Below are positions 1 to 8,628 of a stretch of 64,000 bases of DNA, piece by piece. The notes beneath the pieces were generated by a model. That model had not been told where the DNA came from, ran no database searches, and saw only the letters and a list, made by a program, of their open reading frames with translations. Position 1 is the stretch's first letter. Each line of letters opens with the position of its first letter. A program made the translations under genes and the position numbers. Source of the DNA: a virus; IMG/VR virus record IMGVR_UViG_3300024255_000011, positions 1 to 64,000 of that record, one strand, 5' to 3'.

Positions 1-1
1 A

Positions 2-2068
2 CAGGACCCTCTGGTGTTGAGTGCACTGAACTTCACTGCTAAGTCAACTGAAGAGAATAACAGGACAAGATTGAAGGGTCAGGATGGAAAGGCAGACTCA
101 CAGGATAATGCGTTTACAAAGGCAGAAGTTGGTGGAATCACAACACCAGGTAATGATAACAGAGACACACAAAGTGATGCAGATAAAGCAAGAGACACCC
201 ACCTAACTGACGCTGATGCAACAAAGTGTGGTAGCAAGGCAGAGTTGGAGAGTAAGAGATCAAAATCCATAAAGAATGACCCCCAGTCTAAACAAGCACC
301 CTGGGCACAAAGCACTAATGTCCAACAGGGTGATGGGATGTGTGGGACTATTGCCCATGCACAAGAGGACATCCAGAATAAACTTCAGGAGATGATACCT
401 CCACAGATGCGCAGGTTTATATTCAATGATGGTGTATGGGATGTGGTGACTGGTGACTGGACAGATATGAATGGTATCTACGCTCAGTTGGCAACCATCA
501 TCTGTAATGAGTTGAAGATGCCCATCAACTCCTCCAAGTCATTCAAAAATGAACTGAACAGGTCACTAAGGTCTGTCCTAATAGGAACCATGCCAGATAG
601 GGATGGGTTTGCTCGCGAGAAAGCAGAGAAGGCAATGTCCATAGTGGATGACTTGTTCAATGGCATCTTCCAGAAATCATTTATTGACATCCTCTGTTCA
701 TTGATAATGAACATGCTATCTGCAATGAATAACAATGGGGATGATAAAAACAATGACAACAGACAAGGCAACAGAGGTCCTAACACAAACACCTCACTCA
801 CCAATCTAGAAGCGAGATGTATCTCTGAAACCATTGTCAATAATGTTTCTATTATGACAGAGGCTGCCCTTGAAGCGGCGTATTCCAACGCAGAAGCAAT
901 GGGAGAAAGTGGAGGATCAGATGAAACATTAGAAGGCATCTTAAGTATCCTCGGTGGACTATCCAATGTAATGATGTTCCCTATGATACAGAAGTATACA
1001 TTGAGACCGGATGTATTCAATGCAGCAGGACCTGCTTCACAGGACATCCTGACAAAAATAACAGGTTGTCGTATGGATAGAACATACAACACAGAACTGG
1101 GTGCCTTGGGTTCCCTTATGGGGTTCTCTGGTGGTGGTTCTGGTAGTAGTGGCGGTGGCGGAGGTTCAGGTTCTGATAACAGCAGAGGACTTGACAGGTA
1201 TGAGAACACAGGGTTTGGTGGAGCTCCACTAAACAATGCGAACACAGAAATGACCAATGATATGTGTGACGAAGCATATCAAATACCTTATAAGGATGGT
1301 GACCCCATTCCTGATATGGTAAACACACCCATAAACTCAGGGGACAACAACAGATTGGATGACCCATACATCAAGTTGCCTGCAGGCAATAATGGTATGG
1401 CGAAACCCATTTCACTTCCTAGTTTGGACAAACAATGTGCTAAGAACTTTATCAATGGCACACCCAACCAGGTAGTTGTTATCAGGAAAGGACTTAAGTA
1501 TTTCTTCAATAATGATAAGGATTCAAACAAAACATTCCCATCTGTATTCATCAAAGGTTATGAAGGAACTCCTGTACCAGTAGTGGATAGAGAGAGTGGA
1601 GAACTGGTAGCAATCCTAACAAATTGTAAGGCTTTCAACCCCAACTTCCCCAACGCAAATGTGAGTATCATTTCTGACAATAATGAAACTGGCATCACCA
1701 CTGATGACCCTAACTATGATGTCACATTGGGTGGTTTCTTTATCGCCAACACTGGGTTTGAATATTGTGAGCCACAAATTGAAATCATTGACAGGGACAA
1801 GGGTATCAGCACCAATGCCAGCTGTAAACTGGTTGTTGTTGAGGGTAGGATTGTTGATTACGACATCATAAATAATGGTACGGGGTTCAAGAGAATTCCA
1901 GATATCAGAATAACTGATAGTGGCGTAACCTGTAACACCAAAGGTGGGTATGGGGCTAAGTTATATCCCATTATGTCAGTGGTTGAAAGAGAAAGTAAGG
2001 CAGCCAAACAGAAATTGCCACCCGTAAATATGTCATTCTGTCCCAGCAATCAAACTAATTTTTATTAA
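2..2068 (+). CDS. Large baseplate-associated structural protein, 5' end cut by window edge
   Basis: The reading frame is open from base 2. The first usable start inside the window is a GTG at base 14, so the true start probably lies to the left. About 688 residues are visible. The N-terminal part is polar and charged. A helical region follows (about residues 100-240), then a Gly/Ser-rich linker near residue 375. The C-terminal third is beta-rich and contains two NTGF/NGTGF turns like the GxGY modules seen in gp13 and in some fibre proteins here. It overlaps the next gene by one base (TAATG). The downstream neighbours are a gp5-like spike and a PAAR tip, which places it in the baseplate or tail hub module. 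I do not recognise a specific T4 counterpart and see no lysozyme motif. Confidence 0.7.
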   Translation, partial: QDPLVLSALNFTAKSTEENNRTRLKGQDGKADSQDNAFTKAEVGGITTPGNDNRDTQSDADKARDTHLTDADATKCGSKAELESKRSKSIKNDPQSKQAPWAQSTNVQQGDGMCGTIAHAQEDIQNKLQEMIPPQMRRFIFNDGVWDVVTGDWTDMNGIYAQLATIICNELKMPINSSKSFKNELNRSLRSVLIGTMPDRDGFAREKAEKAMSIVDDLFNGIFQKSFIDILCSLIMNMLSAMNNNGDDKNNDNRQGNRGPNTNTSLTNLEARCISETIVNNVSIMTEAALEAAYSNAEAMGESGGSDETLEGILSILGGLSNVMMFPMIQKYTLRPDVFNAAGPASQDILTKITGCRMDRTYNTELGALGSLMGFSGGGSGSSGGGGGSGSDNSRGLDRYENTGFGGAPLNNANTEMTNDMCDEAYQIPYKDGDPIPDMVNTPINSGDNNRLDDPYIKLPAGNNGMAKPISLPSLDKQCAKNFINGTPNQVVVIRKGLKYFFNNDKDSNKTFPSVFIKGYEGTPVPVVDRESGELVAILTNCKAFNPNFPNANVSIISDNNETGITTDDPNYDVTLGGFFIANTGFEYCEPQIEIIDRDKGISTNASCKLVVVEGRIVDYDIINNGTGFKRIPDIRITDSGVTCNTKGGYGAKLYPIMSVVERESKAAKQKLPPVNMSFCPSNQTNFY

Positions 2069-2991
2069 TGGCTCATAAAATTAAAGATGAGAGACAGGAG
2101 TATCAATTCACAGGTGGATTCACCACACCATCTGGACACTCATTTGAGTACTATGACACTCCTGATAATGAAAGGCTCGTACTTCGTCATTCCTCTGGCT
2201 CACACTTAGAGTTCAAGGCAGATGGAAGTATAATTATCAAGTCCCTTAAGGACATTCACACCCAAGGGTCCATCTTATCTACTGGTAGTGGTGACGAACA
2301 GAGTGCAGATACCACAACCACTCGTTATGACACTGACCACACCCTTGAGGTGGGTGGAACACTGAACATCAAGTGCTCTAACCTAAACATTGAAACAGGT
2401 GGTAAGACCGCAATGTTCTCTGGCACTGACTTTGAGATCAAGGCAAACAACATTATGGAGAGAGCAACAGAAGGAATCTCTGTTGAAGCATCCAAATCAA
2501 TCTACCTCGACACAAATGAATTCAAACAAAGATCCGTTACCACTCGTCAAGAAACTGGTAATAAAGAAGATGGTACTCCTGGCGGTCTTAACGTGCTTAA
2601 TGTACATGGCAACGCCGTCATACAGAACAACGACCCCCTTGGAGGTATCACCATCAGTTCCAAAGGATACCTAAACCTGGTATGTGGTGCAGAAAGAGTT
2701 GATGTCACAGGTTTCTGGGTACCCACACCATCAGCGTTAGGTATGGCAACTTACACACACTATGTGTTACCTGGGGTTGGAGTAATGAATAAATCCAAAA
2801 CACCTGGTGATTCCATGACAATTGTCAGCACTAATAACACAGAAGTTGTAGGTCTTGCTGATACTAAAACTGTAGGCACTCACCTAACAGAGACAGTAGG
2901 ACTAAACAGAGTCAGAAATGTAGGACTCAATGAAGTAGTTAACATTGGTGGACTCCAGGCGACATTTGCTAAAAAGATATTTCTAAACTAA
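2068..2991 (+). CDS. gp5-like baseplate central spike protein without lysozyme domain
   Basis: The protein has 307 residues. Residues 18-55 (TTPSGHSFEYYDTP, then NERLVLRHSSGS) match the style of phage and VgrG spike stems: GH, DDT-like, then a charged strand ending in SGS and an isoleucine-rich strand. The last 60 residues carry repeated VG turns (VVGLADTKTVGTHLTETVG), like the triple-stranded beta-helix needle of T4 gp5. T4 gp5 also has an OB fold and a lysozyme domain before the needle, and these are not evident here. Its start overlaps the upstream stop and its stop overlaps the next start (TAATG both times). A PAAR tip protein lies two genes downstream, which fits a membrane-piercing spike. 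It likely acts at the centre of the baseplate. Confidence 0.75.
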   Translation: MAHKIKDERQEYQFTGGFTTPSGHSFEYYDTPDNERLVLRHSSGSHLEFKADGSIIIKSLKDIHTQGSILSTGSGDEQSADTTTTRYDTDHTLEVGGTLNIKCSNLNIETGGKTAMFSGTDFEIKANNIMERATEGISVEASKSIYLDTNEFKQRSVTTRQETGNKEDGTPGGLNVLNVHGNAVIQNNDPLGGITISSKGYLNLVCGAERVDVTGFWVPTPSALGMATYTHYVLPGVGVMNKSKTPGDSMTIVSTNNTEVVGLADTKTVGTHLTETVGLNRVRNVGLNEVVNIGGLQATFAKKIFLN

Positions 2992-3923
2992 TGACTGGAA
3001 CTCCACCTCCCGCTCCCATTGTAACAAGCGGTTTCGAATATAATATTGTCCCTGGATCTATTGCTGAATCACCAAGTGGTTCATGGACAGGAGAAACTTT
3101 CAGTGACATTCCATCTGCCATTGTGTTGAATGGGTACAGAGTGTCATCAAGATATTATGTTGAGACATGTACACCCACAACAATTGATCCCAACAATGGA
3201 GAACAACTGTATAAGTGTACAAGATCATTCCCTGCATGGGAGTTGATAAGTCAAACCCTGGTAAAATCTTCACCATCAAGACAAGTTTTTGACACAGACA
3301 CTGGTGATGAACTCTTCACATCAACTCCAGGAATTTATATTGGATGGTCTGATGAAGGTGGAATCACTGATGGCACAAAGTATGAGTATGTGAGAGTGTT
3401 TGATCAATCAGACATCTCATACATCCCAAGAGCGTCAACAATCAATCAACCAGTGATTAATAAACCCACCACCATGCCAAGTGGTCCTGAAAAATATCTT
3501 ATTGATACCATTACTTCTTTTGTTCCTGACCCCAGAGAATCAGTGGATATAACTTATCTTCTGACAACTGTGTGGAGTTTGGGTGGCGTGGAGATGACAG
3601 AAAGTATGAGTATCACACATACCTTAAGTCAAAACCTTGGTGATGTTGCAGGCAAGTTGAGGTCATACCTAGAAAGATCTTATTACAGTTACGGATTGTA
3701 TCACATTCAGTTACACGAAATGGAAGAGGAAGATTTGTATGATGATGGTGGCAATCTTGTTAGACCTGAAGCATACAAGGTACCAGTTTACAACAACAAA
3801 AAATTATTAAACTCTGTGTCACCAGTAACAACAGATGACATTCTTGGTGAAGTATTAGGTACTGATGCTGGAACTATAGAAAACCTTATTCATATGATTG
3901 ACGACTACAAATTCCCGGAGTAA
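2991..3923 (+). CDS. Unknown protein of the baseplate spike operon
   Basis: The protein has 310 residues and I do not recognise the family. It starts with a Pro-rich stretch (MTGTPPPAPIV). The first half is beta-rich with aromatic residues and the last 100 residues are acidic. It has no signal peptide or membrane segment. It lies between the gp5-like spike (one-base TAATG overlap) and the PAAR gene (2-base gap), so the three genes are probably translated together. By position it is most likely a baseplate hub or wedge component. Confidence 0.6.
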   Translation: MTGTPPPAPIVTSGFEYNIVPGSIAESPSGSWTGETFSDIPSAIVLNGYRVSSRYYVETCTPTTIDPNNGEQLYKCTRSFPAWELISQTLVKSSPSRQVFDTDTGDELFTSTPGIYIGWSDEGGITDGTKYEYVRVFDQSDISYIPRASTINQPVINKPTTMPSGPEKYLIDTITSFVPDPRESVDITYLLTTVWSLGGVEMTESMSITHTLSQNLGDVAGKLRSYLERSYYSYGLYHIQLHEMEEEDLYDDGGNLVRPEAYKVPVYNNKKLLNSVSPVTTDDILGEVLGTDAGTIENLIHMIDDYKFPE

Positions 3924-3925
3924 TT

Positions 3926-4222
3926 ATGTCAAGACCAGCAACTAGAATTGGCGACTTAGATATCGTCCACGACTGCGAAGTTCCTGTAAGAATAGTAGGC
4001 AGTGAAAATGTATTTGTAAATGGCATTCCATGGTCAAGGATGGGAGATGTTAACACTGCACACAGATATGGGCGCAAATGTGATAACATCCACTCAGCAC
4101 CTATTGCAACTGGTTCAACCTCTGTGTTTGTAAATGGCAGAGGAGCAGGTCGCATTGGCGACTCAGTTGCAGGGTGTACAATGGTTGCAACTGGTAGTGA
4201 CAATGTATTTGCGGGGGGTTAG
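3926..4222 (+). CDS. PAAR-motif spike tip protein
   Basis: The protein has 98 residues. It begins MSRPATRIGD, and three related units follow (GSENVFVNG with RMGD, GSTSVFVNG with RIGD, GSDNVFAGG). This is the classic layout of the PAAR family, which caps the gp5 or VgrG needle as a small cone. T4 gp5.4 is the phage counterpart. Histidines and cysteines that could bind the tip metal are present (HDC, HRY, KCDNIH, GCT). A GGAG sequence precedes the ATG. Its stop overlaps the stop of gp46 on the other strand by four bases. Confidence 0.92.
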   Translation: MSRPATRIGDLDIVHDCEVPVRIVGSENVFVNGIPWSRMGDVNTAHRYGRKCDNIHSAPIATGSTSVFVNGRGAGRIGDSVAGCTMVATGSDNVFAGG

Positions 4223-5940
4223 GAGTATTGAGAGAACCCCTTGATGCGGTTCACTTCAATGCATCTGTCAAACTTATCCTTAAATCCTCCATTGAGAGTA
4301 TGGTCAATAACAACCACATTAGTACCTTCCAACTTATACCTGAGAATAGTAAGTAGACATTCCTTTCCCACCTCATCAAGTGAAGAGGAGAACACCTCAT
4401 CAAGAATAAGAAGGTTAGTATGAACTGAGTTCTTCATCTTACCAATCTCCCTCCAAGTAAAACACAATGCCAAATCTATTCTTGCCTTCTGCCCTTCTGA
4501 GAAGGAAGCGTAAGAGAAGTCTTGGTGCATGGGTGAAGATACAGACTCATTAAACTCCTCATCCAACACAAAGTGAATTGGGAAGTCCAGTTCTGTACAG
4601 TGTCTGCGGATACAATTGTTCATCACAGGCAGATACTTCTTAACAATCTGTGCTTTGATTCCACCATCCTTAAGTAAGTCCACAACAGTATTGTGCTCTA
4701 CAATATCTTCTTGTATTTTAAATATCTTTTCCTTTAGATCAGTCTGGTCCTCTTCCATGATCTCTAACTTACCCAGTTCCTTATCCACAGAACTTGTGTC
4801 TTGCATTAGATGACAAAGTTTATTATCCATAGTGGCGATCTCTCTCTGGTGAGAGTTTACTTCAGTTTGATACTGAAACACAGAGTTTTGCAGTGACTGA
4901 ACATGTTTCTGTCTCTGCTCACCAATCCTTATAAGGTACTGGAAGCTTTCCATTTGATCTGATGCCTGCACACATGCATCATTCAGTTTCTTTGCTTCAT
5001 TTATGTTACCTGAAATGATAAGTTGCTTGACAGCAAACTCAATGTCCTGCTTACACACAGGGCAGTTATCATGATCCTCATAGAACTTAGAGTCAAGATT
5101 AATTTTGTCAATCTTGGATTGCATCTTAACAACAATGTTATTAAGTTCTTTAAGTTTCTTACTTGGGTTAGTTTTTAATTCTTGTTGTGCAAGTTTGATG
5201 ACCTGTTTCTCATTCTCTCTTACTCTATCAATAGTAGATTGCAAGTGATCAACCTTTTTGTGTCTTTCCTCAAGTGAATCTTTAATCTCTTTGATGTTGA
5301 AGTTAGATTGATTATTGAGTTCTTCAATCCTATCTTTCTGTAAATCAATCTTATAACAGAGGTTACTTAGATCACCTGTGAGTTCCACCTGCCTGTCCTT
5401 CAGAGACCTTAGGCGATCCTTCGCCATAACAGACATAAGAGAGAACACTTTGATGTCTAGGAAGTCCTCAACACACTCACGACGACCCACAGTGGGGAGT
5501 TGCATGAAAGGAGTGTAAGAGGCAGAACCAAGGATAACAACCTGACAGAAACTCTTGAAGGTTAGTTTCAGGATGTTCTGTTCCAGGTGTGTCTGGTTGT
5601 CCTTATCTGCTGCCTTTGCTAACAACCTTTCACCATTCTTCCAAATCTCAAACACCTTAGGTTTAGCACCACGCACCACCATAAATTCATTCTTACCAAT
5701 GGTAAAAACAATTTCAGTCAACATCCCCTTCTTATTCTGAGTGTTGATGAGTTGTGGCAAACGAATTGCCCTGAACGGTTTATTGAACAGAGCAAAGGTT
5801 AGAGCATCAAGGATTGTGGACTTACCACTACCATTGGTGCCATGGATTAAAGTTGTTTTACTAGAGTTGAGATTGATGGTAACTGGAATGTTACCAGTTG
5901 AAAGAAAGTTCTTAAACGTCAGTGTCTTGAAGACGATCAT
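4219..5940 (-). CDS. gp46: Recombination nuclease subunit gp46 (Rad50/SbcC-like ATPase)
   Basis: The 573 residues match the length of T4 gp46 (about 560). Walker A is GTNGSGKS at residues 34-41. Two long coiled-coil arms flank a CPVC zinc hook at 293-296. The ABC signature FSEGQKARIDLA is at 480-491, and Walker B LLILDEV follows at 510-516. With gp47 this makes the Mre11/Rad50-type complex that resects DNA ends for recombination-dependent replication and degrades host DNA. A 101-residue gene lies between it and gp47, as in related marine phages. Its start region overlaps that gene by 29 bases. Confidence 0.97.
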   Translation of the reverse strand: MIVFKTLTFKNFLSTGNIPVTINLNSSKTTLIHGTNGSGKSTILDALTFALFNKPFRAIRLPQLINTQNKKGMLTEIVFTIGKNEFMVVRGAKPKVFEIWKNGERLLAKAADKDNQTHLEQNILKLTFKSFCQVVILGSASYTPFMQLPTVGRRECVEDFLDIKVFSLMSVMAKDRLRSLKDRQVELTGDLSNLCYKIDLQKDRIEELNNQSNFNIKEIKDSLEERHKKVDHLQSTIDRVRENEKQVIKLAQQELKTNPSKKLKELNNIVVKMQSKIDKINLDSKFYEDHDNCPVCKQDIEFAVKQLIISGNINEAKKLNDACVQASDQMESFQYLIRIGEQRQKHVQSLQNSVFQYQTEVNSHQREIATMDNKLCHLMQDTSSVDKELGKLEIMEEDQTDLKEKIFKIQEDIVEHNTVVDLLKDGGIKAQIVKKYLPVMNNCIRRHCTELDFPIHFVLDEEFNESVSSPMHQDFSYASFSEGQKARIDLALCFTWREIGKMKNSVHTNLLILDEVFSSSLDEVGKECLLTILRYKLEGTNVVVIDHTLNGGFKDKFDRCIEVNRIKGFSQYS

Positions 5941-6217
5941 TATTAAGTGATGCTAGTAGGGTTTCCATTTTAGGAATAACAAAGTCACCTGGCTCAACTA
6001 TACAATAAGCATAACCAAGAACAGTACAAAGTTTTTCCAGTGATTCTATTTCGACTTCAGTCACATGTAGAGGTTGGTCTACAGCCTCCAGTTGTACATT
6101 ATAAGTGATGGCATCATCTTTGTCAATGAACATTTGAATCATTGCGTTGCCATCACCATCAAGCGTAGCAAAGGTACCAGAATCTATATCATCAATCTTT
6201 CTGGTTAGAATAAACAT
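5912..6217 (-). CDS. Small conserved-type protein between gp46 and gp47
   Basis: The protein has 101 residues, is acidic, and I do not recognise its family. It starts MFILTRKIDDID and has alternating strands and one helix (ESLEKLCTVLGYAYC). Its ATG overlaps the gp47 stop by one base (TAATG) and its 3' end runs 29 bases into gp46. It is therefore co-translated with the two nuclease subunits and may assist them, although nothing in the sequence shows a catalytic site. Confidence 0.75.
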   Translation of the reverse strand: MFILTRKIDDIDSGTFATLDGDGNAMIQMFIDKDDAITYNVQLEAVDQPLHVTEVEIESLEKLCTVLGYAYCIVEPGDFVIPKMETLLASLNNDRLQDTDV

Positions 6218-7257
6218 TACACCTCCTGGGCTTCTATGTAAAGAGACTTGAGAATACCAATAACATTTGTTTTATCTACACCACCCTCCATCGCATTCAC
6301 ATAGTTGGTGAGTGTGGTAAGCGTGTCCTCTGACTCAATCTCTACATCATCATCAATTGTGAGATCCTGATTCTCAATCACCTTAAGGTCATGGACACCT
6401 GCCTCATATAATTTATCCATCAACACAGACAACTTTCTTGGTGTGGATTTCTCTACAACCAATTTCACCTGTGTGTTGGAGTACTTATTTGGGTTAATTA
6501 GTTTTGGTTTATCTTCATTATAATAAATCTTCTGGAACATTTGGTAAGGGTTCTCAATGAACTCCAGTTCCTGTGACACCATATCAAAGATGTGGAATCC
6601 TCTGGTGTCACCCTCATCATTCCAGTACAACTGGTAAGGGTTACCCAAGTAAGTTACATTACCTGATGAGTTTTTCTTATGGAAGTGTCCAGAAAATACC
6701 TTATCAAACCTGGAGAAGATCTTAGAATCTGTACCATGCTGACACTGGTAATCTCTGTTAGCATAAAATCCAGCAAGTTCTAAATGACCCCAAGCCAATG
6801 ACGCGTTGGTTGAGTCCAGTTCGTTAACAAACTCTTCTGCGTTTCCTTCGCAGATCCAGGGGATGACAAGTACGGGAACCTCATGGAAAACCGCTGTTGT
6901 TGGTCTGTCATATACTGTGACATTTTCATACTCTTGGAGGTTGAGTCCAGGAGAGTTGATAGATAAGCTCTGCTTGTAGAAGATGTCATGGTTACCTACA
7001 ATAATGTGTGTGTCAATGTTGCGAGCGGCAAGGGGGTCAAAGAATACCCTCTTTGCCCAGTCAAGTGACCAGTAGTCAATGCCTTTCCTGACGTCGAAGC
7101 AGTCGCCAAGGTGTACAACAGTGTCAATGCCACGCTCATCAAGAGCAGGAAAAAATACTTCCTCATAAAATTTCTCAAAATAATCATGGAAGATTTGGTT
7201 GCCCTTACGTACACCGAAGTGAGTGTCCGTAATAATTGCTACTTTACTACTGGACAT
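6217..7257 (-). CDS. gp47: Recombination nuclease subunit gp47 (Mre11/SbcD-like)
   Basis: The protein has 346 residues, close to the 339 of T4 gp47. The metallophosphoesterase motifs occur in order: DTHFG (11-15), GDCFD (51-55), GNHD (88-91), a WGH near residue 155 and a GHFH near residue 192. These residues hold two metal ions for exonuclease and endonuclease action on DNA ends. It works with gp46. It overlaps the next gene by one base and begins two bases after the stop of a 73-residue gene. Confidence 0.97.
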   Translation of the reverse strand: MSSSKVAIITDTHFGVRKGNQIFHDYFEKFYEEVFFPALDERGIDTVVHLGDCFDVRKGIDYWSLDWAKRVFFDPLAARNIDTHIIVGNHDIFYKQSLSINSPGLNLQEYENVTVYDRPTTAVFHEVPVLVIPWICEGNAEEFVNELDSTNASLAWGHLELAGFYANRDYQCQHGTDSKIFSRFDKVFSGHFHKKNSSGNVTYLGNPYQLYWNDEGDTRGFHIFDMVSQELEFIENPYQMFQKIYYNEDKPKLINPNKYSNTQVKLVVEKSTPRKLSVLMDKLYEAGVHDLKVIENQDLTIDDDVEIESEDTLTTLTNYVNAMEGGVDKTNVIGILKSLYIEAQEV

Positions 7258-7259
7258 AA

Positions 7260-7481
7260 TCAGTTTATGTTTTCTGTCAATTTATTTTCAACTCTATCCA
7301 ACTCTAAGATTTGATTGACGTGATACTTACGCCAGTCATCAATCGCAAGTTTAAAACCAGAGATTAGATTATCACTTACTTCTGGTGACGTGTGTTGGAT
7401 GTCAGCAATAATGTCTGCAAATTGTTCTGCATAAAATTGAACTGTTCCATATTCAGGTCCAGGATAGTAAACTTTGTCCAT
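7260..7481 (-). CDS. Small unknown protein upstream of gp47
   Basis: The protein has 73 residues and starts MDKVYYPGPEYGTVQFYAEQ. It is mainly helical after residue 15 and ends in a charged helix. It has no recognisable domain, signal peptide or membrane segment. It lies two bases upstream of gp47 in the same direction, so it is probably part of the recombination operon. Confidence 0.7.
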   Translation of the reverse strand: MDKVYYPGPEYGTVQFYAEQFADIIADIQHTSPEVSDNLISGFKLAIDDWRKYHVNQILELDRVENKLTENIN

Positions 7482-7498
7482 AATTAATAGAGTTGTGG

Positions 7499-8008
7499 TT
7501 ATGCCCTTCCAAACTTTTGGAGATAAGCTACATCCATATTATAATCGTCTTCTTCCTGTGTGTCAAGCTCCTCTCTAATCCCAGACTCAGCACCATCAGG
7601 TTGTTGAACATCTGTAGGGATCTCTTTCTCCATTGGTGTTCTCATGTCATCAGGGGTTACCTGATCCATTCTCTGCACCAGTTCATCCTTAGCTAAGATG
7701 GACAGATGATCAGCGTCCTTTTCAATTCTGATGTTCTTTTTATTATTATCTTTCTGTACTCTGCCTAAGGTGGCAGCAAGTTGTGCTTTCTGTTGTGGAT
7801 CTCCAGTGTCCACTTCACCATACACGTGCTCATGAGCACCTGTAGGATCCATCCCAGAAGCCCTGGCCAGATCTACTTTCTTTCTCTCTTGTGTGACAGG
7901 GTGCTCATAGTCATCCTCATTGGGACTCCCCACTGTAGGGGATGGTGGTTCCATTTCAGTCCCTAGAAGGCTTTCATATAAGTCCCACAGTTTGTTTAAT
8001 GGATCCAT
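7499..8008 (-). CDS. Unknown acidic protein between gp47 and gp55
   Basis: The protein has 169 residues and begins MDPLNKLWDLYESLLGTE, an amphipathic helix. A low-complexity acidic and Pro-rich middle follows. The last residues are VAYLQKFGRA. I cannot assign a function. The gene has its own late promoter core (8090-8096), and a strong hairpin (8025-8057) lies in its leader. Both suggest late expression separate from gp55. No enzyme motif is visible. Confidence 0.7.
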   Translation of the reverse strand: MDPLNKLWDLYESLLGTEMEPPSPTVGSPNEDDYEHPVTQERKKVDLARASGMDPTGAHEHVYGEVDTGDPQQKAQLAATLGRVQKDNNKKNIRIEKDADHLSILAKDELVQRMDQVTPDDMRTPMEKEIPTDVQQPDGAESGIREELDTQEEDDYNMDVAYLQKFGRA

Positions 8009-8024
8009 AATACCTCTTGGTGTG

Positions 8025-8057
8025 GGAGAAGGGGTCCAACAGGACCCTCACTTCTCC
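8025..8057. other. Long hairpin in the leader of the 169-residue gene
   Basis: GAGAAG plus one more G pairs with CTTCTCC (8025-8031 with 8051-8057). GGGTCC (8032-8037) pairs with GGACCC (8042-8047). The loop is AACA and there is a three-base bulge. Thirteen base pairs are possible. No T-run follows on either strand, so it does not look like a terminator. It sits between the late promoter core at 8090 and the start codon at 8008. Confidence 0.65.
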
Positions 8058-8089
8058 ACCTACGGTAGCGAAAATACGATAGGCTCTGT

Positions 8090-8096
8090 TATTTAT
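8090..8096 (-). promoter_or_regulatory. Late promoter core upstream of the 169-residue gene
   Basis: The minus strand reads CAATAAATAAC, containing ATAAATA. It overlaps the last codon of gp55 and lies about 80 bases before the start at 8008. T4-like gp55 sigma recognises TATAAATA or close variants. Confidence 0.5.
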
Positions 8097-8578
8097 TGCC
8101 TTCCTTGACGCTTCTGATCCACTACATCTTTGATGCTATTATATTCTGAGGAACTACCCAGTTGATCACTCTCAAAGAATTCCTCAAACCCAGATTTAGC
8201 AATAATTTTATCACAGATCTCAATCTGTTTCTTCTCTTTACCAATCCTTCTAATGAAGGCGTACCAACATACCTGTGTAAAATAAGAGAAAGGATTCTGA
8301 GACTTCTCTGGATCAAACCTGTGACAATACACCACACAATTCTCCACTGCATCCATCACCATGTCCTGTCTGTACATGTAGTTGGAGAAGTTAGGTCTCA
8401 TTGAGAGGTGCTCAGCAATGTCTAGGAAACACTTACCAATGTATCTGGGGATGATAGGTCTAGGTTGCTCAAGGTCCTTAGCCTCATCACATGCCTTTCT
8501 GAACTTTACCATTGCTGCATAGAACTCTTTATTGTCTATGAAGTTATTCTTTCTGCGCTTTGGTTTGATGTCACTCAT
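8093..8578 (-). CDS. gp55: Late-transcription sigma factor gp55
   Basis: The protein has 161 residues (T4 gp55 has 185). Its pattern is that of the small T4-like sigma: a basic start, a region with YIGKCFLDIAEHLSMRPNF, then DAVENCVVYCHRFDP and NPFSYFTQVCWYAFIRRI, which corresponds to sigma region 2. The last residues are acidic. It directs host RNA polymerase to ATAAATA-type late promoters, of which this window holds about twenty. Its own promoter looks sigma-70-like rather than late, which suits a gene needed before late transcription begins. A good ribosome site (AAGGA) precedes the ATG. Confidence 0.95.
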   Translation of the reverse strand: MSDIKPKRRKNNFIDNKEFYAAMVKFRKACDEAKDLEQPRPIIPRYIGKCFLDIAEHLSMRPNFSNYMYRQDMVMDAVENCVVYCHRFDPEKSQNPFSYFTQVCWYAFIRRIGKEKKQIEICDKIIAKSGFEEFFESDQLGSSSEYNSIKDVVDQKRQGRQ

Positions 8579-8598
8579 ATGGTCCTTTATTTGTTATT

Positions 8599-8627
8599 AT
8601 TATAATCCCTTTATTGAGATTAGTTAA
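8599..8627 (-). promoter_or_regulatory. Sigma-70-like promoter for gp55
   Basis: On the minus strand, TTAACT (plus 8622-8627) is followed after exactly 17 bases by TATAAT (plus 8599-8604). The start codon of gp55 is 20 bases further on. The -35 box is one base away from the -35 box of an oppositely directed promoter at 8629. Confidence 0.6.
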
Positions 8628-8628
8628 C

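Noticed and set aside
484-1257. 257-codon open frame on the minus strand opposite the first structural gene
   Set aside because: It mirrors a plus-strand gene with good coding signs, has Pro/Ser-rich low-complexity translation, and has no promoter or ribosome site. It is a shadow frame.
8025-8057. Leader hairpin read as a gp55 terminator
   Set aside because: No T-run follows the stem on the minus strand, where CACACCAAG follows instead.
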